Origin: Arabidopsis thaliana
Taxonomy: Eukaryota > Streptophyta > Magnoliopsida > Brassicales > Brassicaceae
Assembly: GCF_000001735.4 (NCBI RefSeq)
Contig: NC_003076.8
Coordinates: forward strand, 13,457,835-13,521,834
DNA: 64,000 nucleotides
Direction of reading: 5' to 3'
Shown piece after piece: positions 1 to 9,582 of this stretch. Position numbers and translations under genes: made by a program. Every line of letters begins with the position of its first letter. Position 1 is the first letter of the stretch. The notes under the pieces are model-generated. The model saw nothing but the letters and a program-made list of their open reading frames with translations. It searched no databases and had not been told where the DNA came from.

Positions 1-277
1 CGGAAATATCTTTTTGGTGCTTTTAATATTGTATCTTGTATGACAATTGAAGATACTTTTTCATATTGTTCTTTCTTCTCTGCTCATTGTTATGGTTTTT
101 ATACTATATTATATGATTCTTGAAGAAAATCGTGCTTGAGTTTTAGATATGAGGGAGTCATATTTAGAGAACAAAAATAGAAAAGAAAATGAATGGGGAA
201 AAAGATGCAAATACTCTCTTCAATAAACCTTCACATAAAATATATATACCTTATAAGTTCTAAATTCGAATAAAATA

Positions 278-358
278 TCCGCTGCAGCACATTGTCTAAA
301 ACCAAACATTCTAATTTAATAGTGGATCAGAATTCCGTGTTCGAAGCCCGGCAGCGGA
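278..358 (+). pseudogene. tRNA-like unit 1
   Basis: The ends TCCGCTG and CAGCGGA pair perfectly as a 7-bp acceptor stem. The T arm is CCGTG-TTCGAAG-CCCGG with one mismatch and abuts the acceptor strand. It is one base longer than most copies and nearly identical to unit 8. Confidence 0.7.
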
Positions 359-633
359 AAAATCCTTTTAGTGCTTTTTATAATGTATTTTGTATGACAA
401 TTGAAGATACTTTCTCATATTGTTCTTTCTTCTCTACTCATTGTTATGGTTTTTATACTATATTATATGATTCTTGAAGAAAATCGTGCTTGAGTTTTAG
501 ATATGCGGGGGTCATATTTTCGAGAACAAAAATAGAAAAGGAAATGAAAGGGAGAAAAGAAGCAAATACTCTCTTCAATAAAACCTTCACATAAAACATA
601 AATACCGTAGAAATTATAAATTTTAACAAAAGA

Positions 634-713
634 TCTGTTGTAGCACATTGTTTAAAGCAAACATTCTAGTTTAATACCGGATCAGAATTTCGGGTTCGAA
701 GCCAGGCAGCGGA
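634..713 (+). pseudogene. tRNA-like unit 2
   Basis: The acceptor strands TCTGTTG and CAGCGGA still pair at all seven positions if G-U pairs are allowed. The T arm has one mismatch (TCGGG against CCAGG) and a TTCGAAG loop. It is closest to unit 9. Confidence 0.65.
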
Positions 714-984
714 AAAATCTTTTTGGTGCTTTTTATATTGTATCTTGTATGACAATTGAAGATACTTTTTCATATGGTCCTTCTCTCTACTCCTTGTTAT
801 GGTTTTATACTATATAATATAATTTTGAAGAAAATCGTGCTTGAGTTTTAGATATGAGGGGGTCATAGTTTCGAGAACAAAAACAAAAAAAGAAATGAAT
901 GGGAGAAAAGAAGCAAATACTCTATTCAATAAAACTTTCACATAAAACATATATACCGTATAAATTCTAAATTTTAACAAAAGA

Positions 985-1064
985 TCTACTGTAGCACATT
1001 GTCTAAAGCAAACATTCTAGTTTAATACTGGATCAGAATTCCAGGTTCGAAGCTCGGCAGCGGA
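985..1064 (+). pseudogene. tRNA-like unit 3
   Basis: The acceptor strands TCTACTG and CAGCGGA pair at six of seven positions. The T loop TTCGAAG is intact, with an imperfect stem. It is closest to unit 10. Confidence 0.6.
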
Positions 1065-1339
1065 AAATTCTTTTTGGTGCTTTTTATAAAGTATCTTGTT
1101 TAACAATTGAAGATACTTTCTCGTATTGTTCTTTCTTCTCTGCTGATTGTTATGGTTTTTATACTATATTATATGATTCTTGAAGAAAATGGTGCTTGAG
1201 TTTTAAATATGAGGGGTTCATATGTTCGAGAACAAAAAAAGAAAAGGAAATGAATGGGAGAAAAGAAGCAAATACCCTCTTCAATAAAACGTTCACATAA
1301 AACATTTATACCGTAGAAATTCTAAATTCTAACAAAAGA

Positions 1340-1419
1340 TCCTTTGTAGCACATTGTGTAAAGCAAACATTCTAGTTTAATACTGGATCAGAATTACGGG
1401 TTTGAAGCCCGGCAGCGGA
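1340..1419 (+). pseudogene. tRNA-like unit 4
   Basis: The acceptor strands TCCTTTG and CAGCGGA have one mismatch. The T loop is TTTGAAG, so the B-box-like core has lost its central C. It shares private changes with unit 6. Confidence 0.6.
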
Positions 1420-1695
1420 AAAAATTCTTTTGGTGCTTTTTATACTGTATCTTGTATGGCAATTGAAGATACTTTCTCGTATTGTTCTTTCTTCTTTGCT
1501 CATTGTTATGGTTTTTATAATAGATTATATGATTCTTGAAGAAAATCGTGCTTGAGTTTTAGATATGAGGGAGTCATATTTTCAAAAACAAAAACAGAAT
1601 TGGAAATGAATGGGTGAAAAGAAGCAAATACTCTTTTCAATAAAACCTTCACATAAAACATATATACCGTATAAATTCTAAATTCTAACAAACGG

Positions 1696-1775
1696 TCCGC
1701 TGTACCACATTGTCTAAAACAAACATTCTAGTTTAATACTAGATCAAAATTCCGGGTTCGAAGCCCAGCAGCGGA
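1696..1775 (+). pseudogene. tRNA-like unit 5
   Basis: The acceptor stem TCCGCTG/CAGCGGA is perfect. The T arm CCGGG-TTCGAAG-CCCAG has one mismatch. It is almost identical to unit 7. Confidence 0.65.
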
Positions 1776-2049
1776 AATATCTTTTTGGTGCTTTTAATAC
1801 TGTATCTTGAATGACAATTGAAGATACTTTCTCATATTGTTCTTTCTTCTCTGCTCATTGTTATGGTTTTTATACTATATTATATGATTCTTGAAGAAAA
1901 TCTTGCTTGAGTTTTAGATATGAGGGGATCATATTTTCGACAAAAAAAAAAAAAAGGAAATGAAAGGGAGAAAAGAAGCAAATACTCTCTTCAATAAAAC
2001 CTTCACATAAAGCATAAATACCGTAAAAATTATAAATTCTAACAAAAGA

Positions 2050-2129
2050 TTCATTTTAGCACATTGTCTAAAGCAAACATTCCACTTCAATACTGGATCA
2101 GAATTACGGGTTTGAAGCCCGGTAGCGGA
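2050..2129 (+). pseudogene. tRNA-like unit 6
   Basis: This is one of the most degenerate copies. The acceptor strands TTCATTT and TAGCGGA keep five of seven pairs including wobble, and the T loop is TTTGAAG. It resembles unit 4. Confidence 0.5.
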
Positions 2130-2405
2130 AAAAATTCTTTTGGTGCTTTTTATACTGTATCTTGTATGGCAATAGAAGATACTTTCTCGTATTGTTCTTT
2201 CTTCTTTGCTCATTGTTATGGTTTTTATACTAGATTATATGATTCTTGAAGAAAATCGTGCTTGAGTTTTAGATATGAGGGAGTCATATTTTCAAAAACA
2301 AAAACAGAATTGGAAATGAATGGGTGAAAAGAAGCAAATACTCTTTTCAATAAAACCTTCACATAAAACATATATACCGTATAAATTCTAAATTCTAACA
2401 AAAGG

Positions 2406-2485
2406 TCCGCTGTACCACATTGTCTAAAACAAACATTCTAGTTTAATACTAGATCAAAATTCCGGGTTCGAAGCCCAGCAGCGGA
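2406..2485 (+). pseudogene. tRNA-like unit 7
   Basis: The acceptor stem TCCGCTG/CAGCGGA is perfect and the T loop TTCGAAG is intact. It is almost identical to unit 5, 710 bp upstream. Confidence 0.65.
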
Positions 2486-2760
2486 AATATCTTTTTGGTG
2501 CTTTTAATATTGTATCTTGTATGACAATTGAAGATACTTTCTAATATTGTTCTTTCTTCTCTGCTCATTGTTATGGCTTTTATACTATATTATATGATTC
2601 TTGAAGAAAATTGTGCTTGAGTTTTAGATATGAAGGGGTCTTAGTTTCGAGAACAAAAATAGAAAAAGAAATGAATGGGAGAAAAGAAGCAAATACTCTA
2701 TTCAATAAAACTTTCACATAAAACATATATACCTTATAAGTTCTAAATTCGAATAAAATA

Positions 2761-2841
2761 TCCGCTGCAGCACATTGTCTAAAACCAAACATTCTAATTT
2801 AATAGTGGATCAGAATTCCGTGTTCGAAGCCCGGCAGCGGA
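2761..2841 (+). pseudogene. tRNA-like unit 8
   Basis: The acceptor stem is perfect. Like unit 1, to which it is nearly identical, it is 81 nt long and has GTGTTCGAAGC in the T arm. Confidence 0.7.
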
Positions 2842-3116
2842 AAAATCCTTTTAGTGCTTTTTATAATGTATCTTGTATGACAATTGAAGATACTTTCTCA
2901 TATTGTTCTTTCTTCTCTACTCATTGTTATGGTTTTTATACTATATTATATGATTCTTGAAGAAAATCGTGCTTGAGTTTTAGATATGAGGGGGTCATAT
3001 TTTCGACAACAAAAACAGAAAAGGAAATGAAAGGGAGAAAAGAAGCAAATACTCTCTTCAATAAAACCTTCACATAAAACATAAATACCGTAGAAATTAT
3101 AAATTTTAACAAAAGA

Positions 3117-3196
3117 TCTGTTGTAGCACATTGTTTAAAGCAAACATTCTAGTTTAATACCGGATCAGAATTTCGGGTTCGAAGCCAGGCAGCGGA
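3117..3196 (+). pseudogene. tRNA-like unit 9
   Basis: It matches unit 2: TCTGTTG pairs with CAGCGGA through G-U wobbles, and the T stem has one mismatch. Confidence 0.65.
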
Positions 3197-3471
3197 AATA
3201 TCCTTTTGGTGCTTTTTATATTGTATCTTGTATGACAATTGAAGATATTTTTTCATATTGTTCTTTCTTCTCTACTCATTGTTATGGTTTTTATACTATA
3301 TAATATAATTTTTGAAGAAAATCGTGCTTGAGTTTTAGATATGAGGGGGTCTTAGTTTCGAGAACAAAAACAAAAAAAGAAATGAATGGGAGAAAAGAAG
3401 CAAATACTCTATTCAATAAAACTTTCACATAAAACATATATACCGTATAAATTCTAAATTTTAACAAAAGA

Positions 3472-3551
3472 TCTACTGTAGCACATTGTCTAAAGCAAAC
3501 ATTCTAGTTTAATACTGGATCAGAATTCCAGGTTCGAAGCTCGACAGCGGA
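3472..3551 (+). pseudogene. tRNA-like unit 10
   Basis: It matches unit 3, with one further change in the 3' T-stem strand (CTCGA). The acceptor stem keeps six of seven pairs. Confidence 0.55.
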
Positions 3552-3826
3552 AAATTCTTTTTGGTGCTTTTTATAAAGTATCTTGTTTAACAATTGAAGA
3601 TACTTTCTCGTATTGTTCTTTCTTCTCTGCTGATTGTTATGGTTTTTATACTATATTATATGATTCTTGAAGAAAATGGTGCTTGAGTTTTAGATATGAG
3701 GGGTTCATATGTTCGAGAACAAAAAAAGAAAAGGAAATGAATGGGAGAAAAGAAGCAAATACTATTTTCAGTAAAACCTTCACATAAAACATATATTCCG
3801 TATAAATTCTAAATTCTAACAAAAGA

Positions 3827-3906
3827 TCCGTTGTAGCACATTGTCGAAAGCAATCATTCTAGTTTAATACTGGATCAGAATTCCGGGTTTGAAGCCCGGT
3901 AGCGGA
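3827..3906 (+). pseudogene. tRNA-like unit 11
   Basis: The acceptor strands TCCGTTG and TAGCGGA pair at all seven positions with wobbles. The T stem CCGGG/CCCGG is perfect and the loop is TTTGAAG. Confidence 0.65.
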
Positions 3907-4181
3907 AAAATCCTTTTGGTGCTTTTTATATTGTATCTTGTATGACAATTGAAGATACTTTTTCATATTGTTCTTTCTTCTCTTCTCCTTATTATGGTTT
4001 TTATACTATATCATATGAATCTTGAAGGAAATCGTGCTTGAGTTTTAGATATTAGGGGATCATATTTTCGAGAACAAAAACAGAAAAATAAACGAATGGG
4101 AGAAAAGAAGCAAATACTCTCTTCAATACAACCTTCACATAAAACATATATACCTTATAAATTCTAAATTATAACAAAAGA

Positions 4182-4261
4182 TTCGATGTAGCACATTATT
4201 TAAAGCAAACATTTTAGTTTGATACTAAATCAGAATGCCGGGTTCGAAGCCCGGCAGCGAA
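4182..4261 (+). pseudogene. tRNA-like unit 12 (last of the array)
   Basis: The T arm CCGGG-TTCGAAG-CCCGG is perfect. The acceptor strands TTCGATG and CAGCGAA have changed together at the second pair, C-G in other units and T-A here, a compensatory pair. The array stops directly after this unit. Confidence 0.65.
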
Positions 4262-4304
4262 AAAATGTTTTTGGTGCTTATTGTTTATGGGTTATGGCTT
4301 TGCA

Positions 4305-4362
4305 TAGTACTATTCATCACTTCTTTTCAACTGTTAGTACTATTCATCACTTCTTTTCAACT
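4305..4362. repeat. 28-bp direct repeat, two copies, 30-bp period
   Basis: A 28-bp sequence beginning TAGTACTATTCATCAC occurs at 4305 and again at 4335. It lies between the tRNA-like array and the 3' end of the clathrin-assembly gene. Apart from this, 4262-4628 shows only AT-rich sequence that probably includes that gene's 3' UTR. Confidence 0.8.
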
Positions 4363-4628
4363 TTTAAAAGTGCATTAAATTGACAACAAATGATGTCCTC
4401 AAAAACTCAACTTTCTCTCACTGATACATCCACACACAGACACAGACGTAATGTACAATTTACTTGACGTAATGTACAATTTACTTAACAAAAAGAACCT
4501 CGCTAGCTACAATAACCTCACAACATATACTTGTATACATTTATATATAACAGACATCTGCCACCTGACTGGCTTGAATATGGATCTTATCCTGCTTTCT
4601 CATGTCAGATCATATCACACCCCTTTCC

Positions 4629-7600
4629 TTACATATACCTTGGATATGGGTTGTAACCTTGCGGTTGTTGCGGATTACCATTGGATACAAATGGGTTGCC
4701 AAAGGGATTGTTCATGTTCTGCTGCTGTTGTTGATAAGGTTGTTGTACAGGTCCCATCATCATTCCTGCATTCTGATGCTGATACCCGAATGTTTGATGA
4801 TTTTGGTTCGCCATTTGAAAAGGTTGAGGAGCTGCGACTCCATTAGATGCATAGAAAGGTTGGTGCATCATGTGACCATTATGAACTGGATTTTGTTCCC
4901 ATGGATTATAGCTCCTGTTTTGCTGTTGACTCACTCTGATTGCATCCTCATATAGGCTGTCAAGTGTGAGCTTGTCCAGTCCACCCGCCTTTTTATTCAA
5001 ATGACACAGGAAGACATCTAATGTCATAAAACACACTTCTGCGGCTAAACATAAGAAATAGAGAGAGGGAGAGATGCTATCTACCAATTTGCTATCTGCA
5101 GCGGCACCTTCATTTGAGCTTGGGGCAGTCACAAGTGCCAATTCCCAGCCAGTCGAATTACCATTTGTAAAATCAGTTGTCGAATGTGGCTGTTCAACTG
5201 GAGAAAAAAAACATCAGATTAATTTCAATTTATACGTTTACCGGGAAGATAGGATCTAAGGAAGGATATATCAATAATGCCATGCGAAATAAACTGTATA
5301 CCGCTAACAGGGACAATAGCCAAAGCCAAAGCATTTTTCTCTTCAAGTTCAGAGACCATTGGAGCTGGATCATCCATAGACTACCAGGTGAAAGTCAAAT
5401 TAGTCAGTAGCAGTTCCACGAAAAAGAAACGCTAGGATGGGAATAGTTAAGCAACTAGACAAATACCAGAAGGTCAGGTTGTTTCTCTACAGGCTTCTCT
5501 GCTTCTGCTTTAACTGGTTCAGGTGATGCTGGTTTCTCTTCAACAACCTTCGGGGGAATTTCGTACTCTATGGCCAAAATCTCTTTGGGAGCAGTAAGTT
5601 TCTCCACTACCTGCCATTATCGTAAAAGTTAAGTGTTAATGCTTAACAGCAACTTGGATCACAGTGAAGGAAATGGCAATGAGTTTGTTCATGCAGAACG
5701 AATAAGAAACGCCTAGAATATTTGGATTTACAAAACCAAGTACAAACGAACAAATAAAGAAACGAAGAAAAGATGCTCTTGTACCTGCTCTTTCTTGACC
5801 CCTGCTGCTAATGGTGCTTCTTTCACATACTCTTCCATTGCTTGTAGAAAAGAAGTGGGAGGCTTCATACAAAACAAGATATGGTGAGGAAAAAGCTCAG
5901 ACAAATAACCGAATAAATATTCACATTTGTAAGAAAATCCAACCTGCTCAATCTTTATAAATCTCTCTCCACGTCCAACATTAACACTTTTGCAAACTTC
6001 GAAAAATTCAGAAAGCCTCCCTGCCTGAACGACCAATGAAACCAAACTTAAGGGGGTTCTTATGCCACACAAACGTGAAAGAAGAAACCAACATACCAGT
6101 CAGAGGTTGTATGTACCTGTTTTACCGCTCGTCTGTACATATCCAAAGCCTTCACAGCATCATTCCGTTGCATATCAAAGAACTGTCATCAAGGAAAAAT
6201 TGTGTTTGAATAAGTCAGGAAAGGTAGAAAATATATACAGAAAAAGAGCTTTTGCGTACCTTATCAACCAAATTGTCTATGCCATCTGTCAGTGCTTGAT
6301 ATATTTTAGTGCTCTCAGATATAACCTAATCGGTGAGAAGTAGATTGAAAATCATAAATGCTGTTAACCATATTTAATCGAGGAGCTATTAACTCCAGTT
6401 AATTGTATATAGCATACCATTGAGAGTGCCAATTGGATAATGTGGTTTTGAACAGCTGCCCCTTCAGGCTGCAAAGATGCACCAATGTTGAATGAGTGTA
6501 AAAGAGATACAAATCTTATCCATTGCTAAGAAAATCAACATCAAACACAACAGAAGAAGTAGATGCTGAGTTGGATTATCACCTGACAGTCAAGAACACG
6601 GAAAAGAAGTTCTTGCAGAGCAGGAAGTTGCTCGAGCAAATCAGGAGTGTCCAAATCTTTGGTTCTCTGTATTTATAGCACGTTCTTGTGATTTCAAGAG
6701 TGAAAGAAAACTCTGAGAGCTCATAACAAAAGAGATGTAACCAGACACTTACTGGGGGGTCAACCTCAACATCGTACTTCAAAACACGGAAACACTCTAA
6801 TCGCTCCTCTAAGAATAGAGCATAGAAACGGACCCAAGCAGAATAAGCCCAAGCTGAAAATAGGGGTGAAAGAAAGATAAGTGAACCAAAGAGCTTCTTG
6901 TATAAAAAAGATTCAACGAAAGTAAAAAGCAGTCTACTACCATTTGGACCAGAATCATCTTTAAAATGAGACATATTCAGCATATGACTTCTGCTTCTGC
7001 TATAATTAATAACTTCTTCATGAAATGTCTGGTCCACTTCTCTCAAGGCACGGTGAATAACAATAAGAGTTTTCAGTGCAACCTGTAAAACTAAGGAGAA
7101 TCAGTGGCAAGTACTAAATAGAAAACAGCCACCTTTTCTTTACAACGATAGATAATCAACCGAAAATGAAGCTGTAGACAGATCATACACACCTAACAAA
7201 CTAAGAATTCCCAACTACTGGTACATATCTAGCAATTCCAGTTGTTTCCAGAGTTCTAATAAGTAAACCTATAGGAAGGCCATAGAAAAAGCCATTACCG
7301 CCCAGTTATGTGTTCTTGATAACCGCCTAGCAAGAGCATGGATACAATAAGCCACATCTGCACGAGGCCTTGTTGCTGAAATAGCCATAAAAATAGCTGC
7401 AAAGAGACACACACAACTTGTAATACGCCATTTGGTATATCGAAATCAATGGCGCAAAAGAACATTTGCAACCAAGGCACTAACCATCTATGATCTATGA
7501 TACCCACCTCTGATGTATCTTTCTTTAGAAGGACGTTCCACATGATTAGTAGCCTTCACAATAGCAATATCCAATTCCTGCAAAACAAACCGTTGTTAGC

Positions 7601-7747
7601 TTAAGCAAAAACAGAATTCACTTGGGAACAAAGTTAGTTTTTTACCTTGTAATCACTATTGACCTTAGCTAATGAAACTGTGGTGGTATCTTTAATAGCT
7701 CCAAGATACCTCCTTAAACTACTCTGTGATCCACCACCACCTGACAT
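4629..7747 (-). CDS. PICALM3: ANTH-domain clathrin assembly protein (AP180/CALM type), At5g35200-like
   Basis: Clathrin-coat adaptor: the ANTH domain of this family binds phosphoinositides on membranes, and the C-terminal tail recruits clathrin and EH-domain partners during endocytosis. Fifteen exons join in one frame to 544 residues: 7747-7646, 7577-7508, 7396-7299, 7082-6941, 6853-6753, 6666-6583, 6468-6418, 6325-6260, 6182-6117, 6024-5944, 5862-5785, 5610-5467, 5380-5302, 5197-5085 and 4988-4629. The protein starts [24 protein letters not shown] spans roughly residues 20-280. The low-complexity tail is rich in Q, N and P and carries two NPF motifs (NNPFGNPF), which are EH-domain ligands. 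All splice sites are GT/AG. The start is the first ATG of the ANTH-type N-terminus. A fragment of the exon at 5467-5610 plus the 5' leader is copied upstream of PTM. The match to At5g35200 and the symbol are from memory. Confidence 0.93.
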
Positions 7748-8390
7748 TTCGTTTCTCCCTCCTTAAACAATAGAAACCCTGAAAATATTTAACCTTGTAA
7801 ACAGTCTTCGACTTTCACAAACTCATCAACAAAACCTAAAGATGAAAACTTTTCTCTTGAATCACAAAACCCTTATGTCAGCTAAGAACATAAACATCAA
7901 AATCTACCCAAAAACACAAACTTTTCATTGTTTGATCAATACCCATAAGCCCTAGATTCATCAATAACCAAATCAGTCCGAGAAACATGAGAAAACAACG
8001 AATCGAGATCCGTAAAGGAGAAGACTTTAAATCACCTGATCAAGGTTTCTTGAAGACAAGAAGGGAAATCTCAGGAAGAAAGAAGACAAAATTCAACAAC
8101 AAAGGATTTGGAAATTGGACAAGGACATAAGAGAGAGAAGACGAAGAAGAAGAAGAAGAAGGAGAGAGGTATAAAGTCAGAGTCTTTCTGATATGTACGT
8201 TGGAGGAAAAAGGGAACAAAGTCTTTGTTAGCGAAAATGAGCTAAGAGCTAACGTGATTTGGTTTGGTTTGGCCGCCGACGAAAATTATTATTCTTTTTA
8301 TAAAAAGAAAGTCTATCGCTTTAATTTTAAAAGTCTGAAAATAGGTCAAATCTTGACAATTATTCCACGTTACTATTTGTATTAGCCAAT
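7748..8390 (-). promoter_or_regulatory. 5' leader and core promoter of the clathrin-assembly gene
   Basis: The leader runs upstream from the ATG and probably contains an intron: a good donor, CAG|GTGATT, sits at about 8036-8044 and the same donor is kept in the copy upstream of PTM. Purine-rich GAGAGA and GAAGAAGAA stretches occur at 8128-8166. A TATAAAAAG box lies at 8294-8302 on the minus strand, which would place the transcription start near 8265; that start is inferred. The copy upstream of PTM has lost the TATA-containing stretch. Confidence 0.45.
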
Positions 8391-9275
8391 TACCTTCCAG
8401 AATTCTGTATACTAATTATTACAATAATGTTGAACTGTCAAGACGTCAGTAAATTAAATAAGAAAAAACAAAAATCATTGAGATTGATCATTAAGTAGAT
8501 CTAATTTGTAACATATTACTAGATATATATATTTCAGACTATTATGTAGTAACAATTATTTTTTTATCATCTAATTTTAATTAGAGTTCAAAAAATCAAA
8601 TTTAAAGAATGTTGTTTAAATAAATGATATGAATCGGTGTGGTACGAATCATCGCAGCAAATTATCTATTTTGATATTATGTAGTCATAATCTATATATA
8701 TTAACAAATAAAAACTTTGTCTTTCTTCTTTCACTCCTTATCTTTTAGAGAGAGGACGATTTGCCGTATACCGGAATATTGTTATAAATATTGTTTTTCC
8801 CATTCTAATCGAATATTTTTTTCGCTTTGTTGGTTTATTTTCTCTCCCTTATCTGAATCTAATAAAATTGCGACTTAATTCTTTGCTAAGATCATTTCTC
8901 TCTATTTCTACAAGATCTGAATTTGAATCCTGCTTGCCATATTTGATCTTCTCGTCCCACCGTTGGCTTAATTCCAATCTTTAGCTAGAATAATATATTT
9001 GTCGATTATTATGACGAGGACCTCAACTAGGTCTTAGGCGTAGCTTCTGCTAGGAATCAAGGTTAAGATGATGAAGGATTAACGATATCTTCTTGCAACG
9101 ACGAAAGCGGTGGAAGTCAATCGAATTTGCAACGACAAACTTTGTAGAAGGAGTTTGGTGGTGGATTTGTGAAGTTAGGGGCAGAATTTGCACTGAATCG
9201 TGGATCTTGGGCGGTACCGACTGTATCTCTCTCTCCTTCTCGCGTATCAACACGTGTTGTACATGTGGCACCTTA
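8391..9275. repeat. Upstream block of the clathrin-assembly gene, duplicated at 24973-25770
   Basis: This block, beginning ATTACCTTCCAGAATTCTG, aligns over most of its length with 24973-25770 in the same orientation, with small indels. It belongs to the segmental duplication that produced PTM's surroundings. A small plus-strand frame at 9093-9290 is partly kept in the second copy, but I see no gene in either. Confidence 0.8.
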
Positions 9276-9582
9276 GAGCAACCACAGTGATTAGTTTATA
9301 AAGTTTCTAAGTATTTTTTATTAAAAAGTTTTGATAGTTTTGTAGTTTTGAGATTTTGTACAGTTTTTGAAAATTTTATGGTCCATTGGTGGAATCCTTA
9401 AGTGGGTTTCTAAAAAAAAAAAAATTGTCAATATTTTTATTTGAGCAAACATGATTATTATTATTAGGATTTTTTTTTTTTTTTGAATTTAATGTTAAAT
9501 TATATTCAAGAAAAAATAAACATGTTTACATCAAAGTGTATACTGTTTTTAATTTAAATCTTGATAGGAAAAAACCCATAGA

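Larger units (their letters stand above)
1..4261 (+). repeat. Tandem array of 12 ~355-bp units, each ending in a tRNA-like sequence
   Basis: Twelve head-to-tail units follow each other at 351-356-bp spacing, preceded by the last bases of a truncated unit at position 1. Each unit has an AT-rich spacer of about 275 bp and an 80-nt tRNA-like sequence. The spacer ends with TATATA/TATAAA-like motifs and a CAA-containing stretch just upstream of the tRNA-like part; T runs follow 8-25 nt downstream. That is the layout of plant tRNA genes (upstream TATA-like box and CAA, internal promoter, T-run terminator). Units 1-3 resemble units 8-10 at about 2,483-bp offset and units 4-5 resemble 6-7 at about 710 bp, so blocks of units were duplicated. 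No unit carries a credible protein-coding frame. Confidence 0.9.

Noticed and set aside
2064..2249. A real tRNA gene within the array
   Set aside because: All units are ~8 nt too long with a degenerate D arm, so none meets the usual tRNA cloverleaf.
292..3131. Repeated 61-residue frames on both strands in the tandem array
   Set aside because: They recur because the DNA repeats, cover tRNA-like and spacer sequence alike, and are broken in most units. The RNA-like pairing explains the conservation better.
1..4261. CRISPR-like direct repeats
   Set aside because: The unit is 355 bp, repeats are imperfect throughout with no distinct spacers, and the context is a plant nuclear genome.
4451..5410. 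Plus-strand frames of 60-130 codons
   Set aside because: They are antisense to the last exons of the clathrin-assembly gene, which has confirmed splice structure.
8200..8385. 61-codon plus-strand frame in the clathrin-gene promoter
   Set aside because: It is not kept in the duplicated promoter region and has no family resemblance.
9093..9290. 65-codon plus-strand frame, partly kept in the duplicate at about 25600
   Set aside because: The similarity reflects the segmental duplication, the frame runs into the Harbinger end, and the second copy has an early stop.
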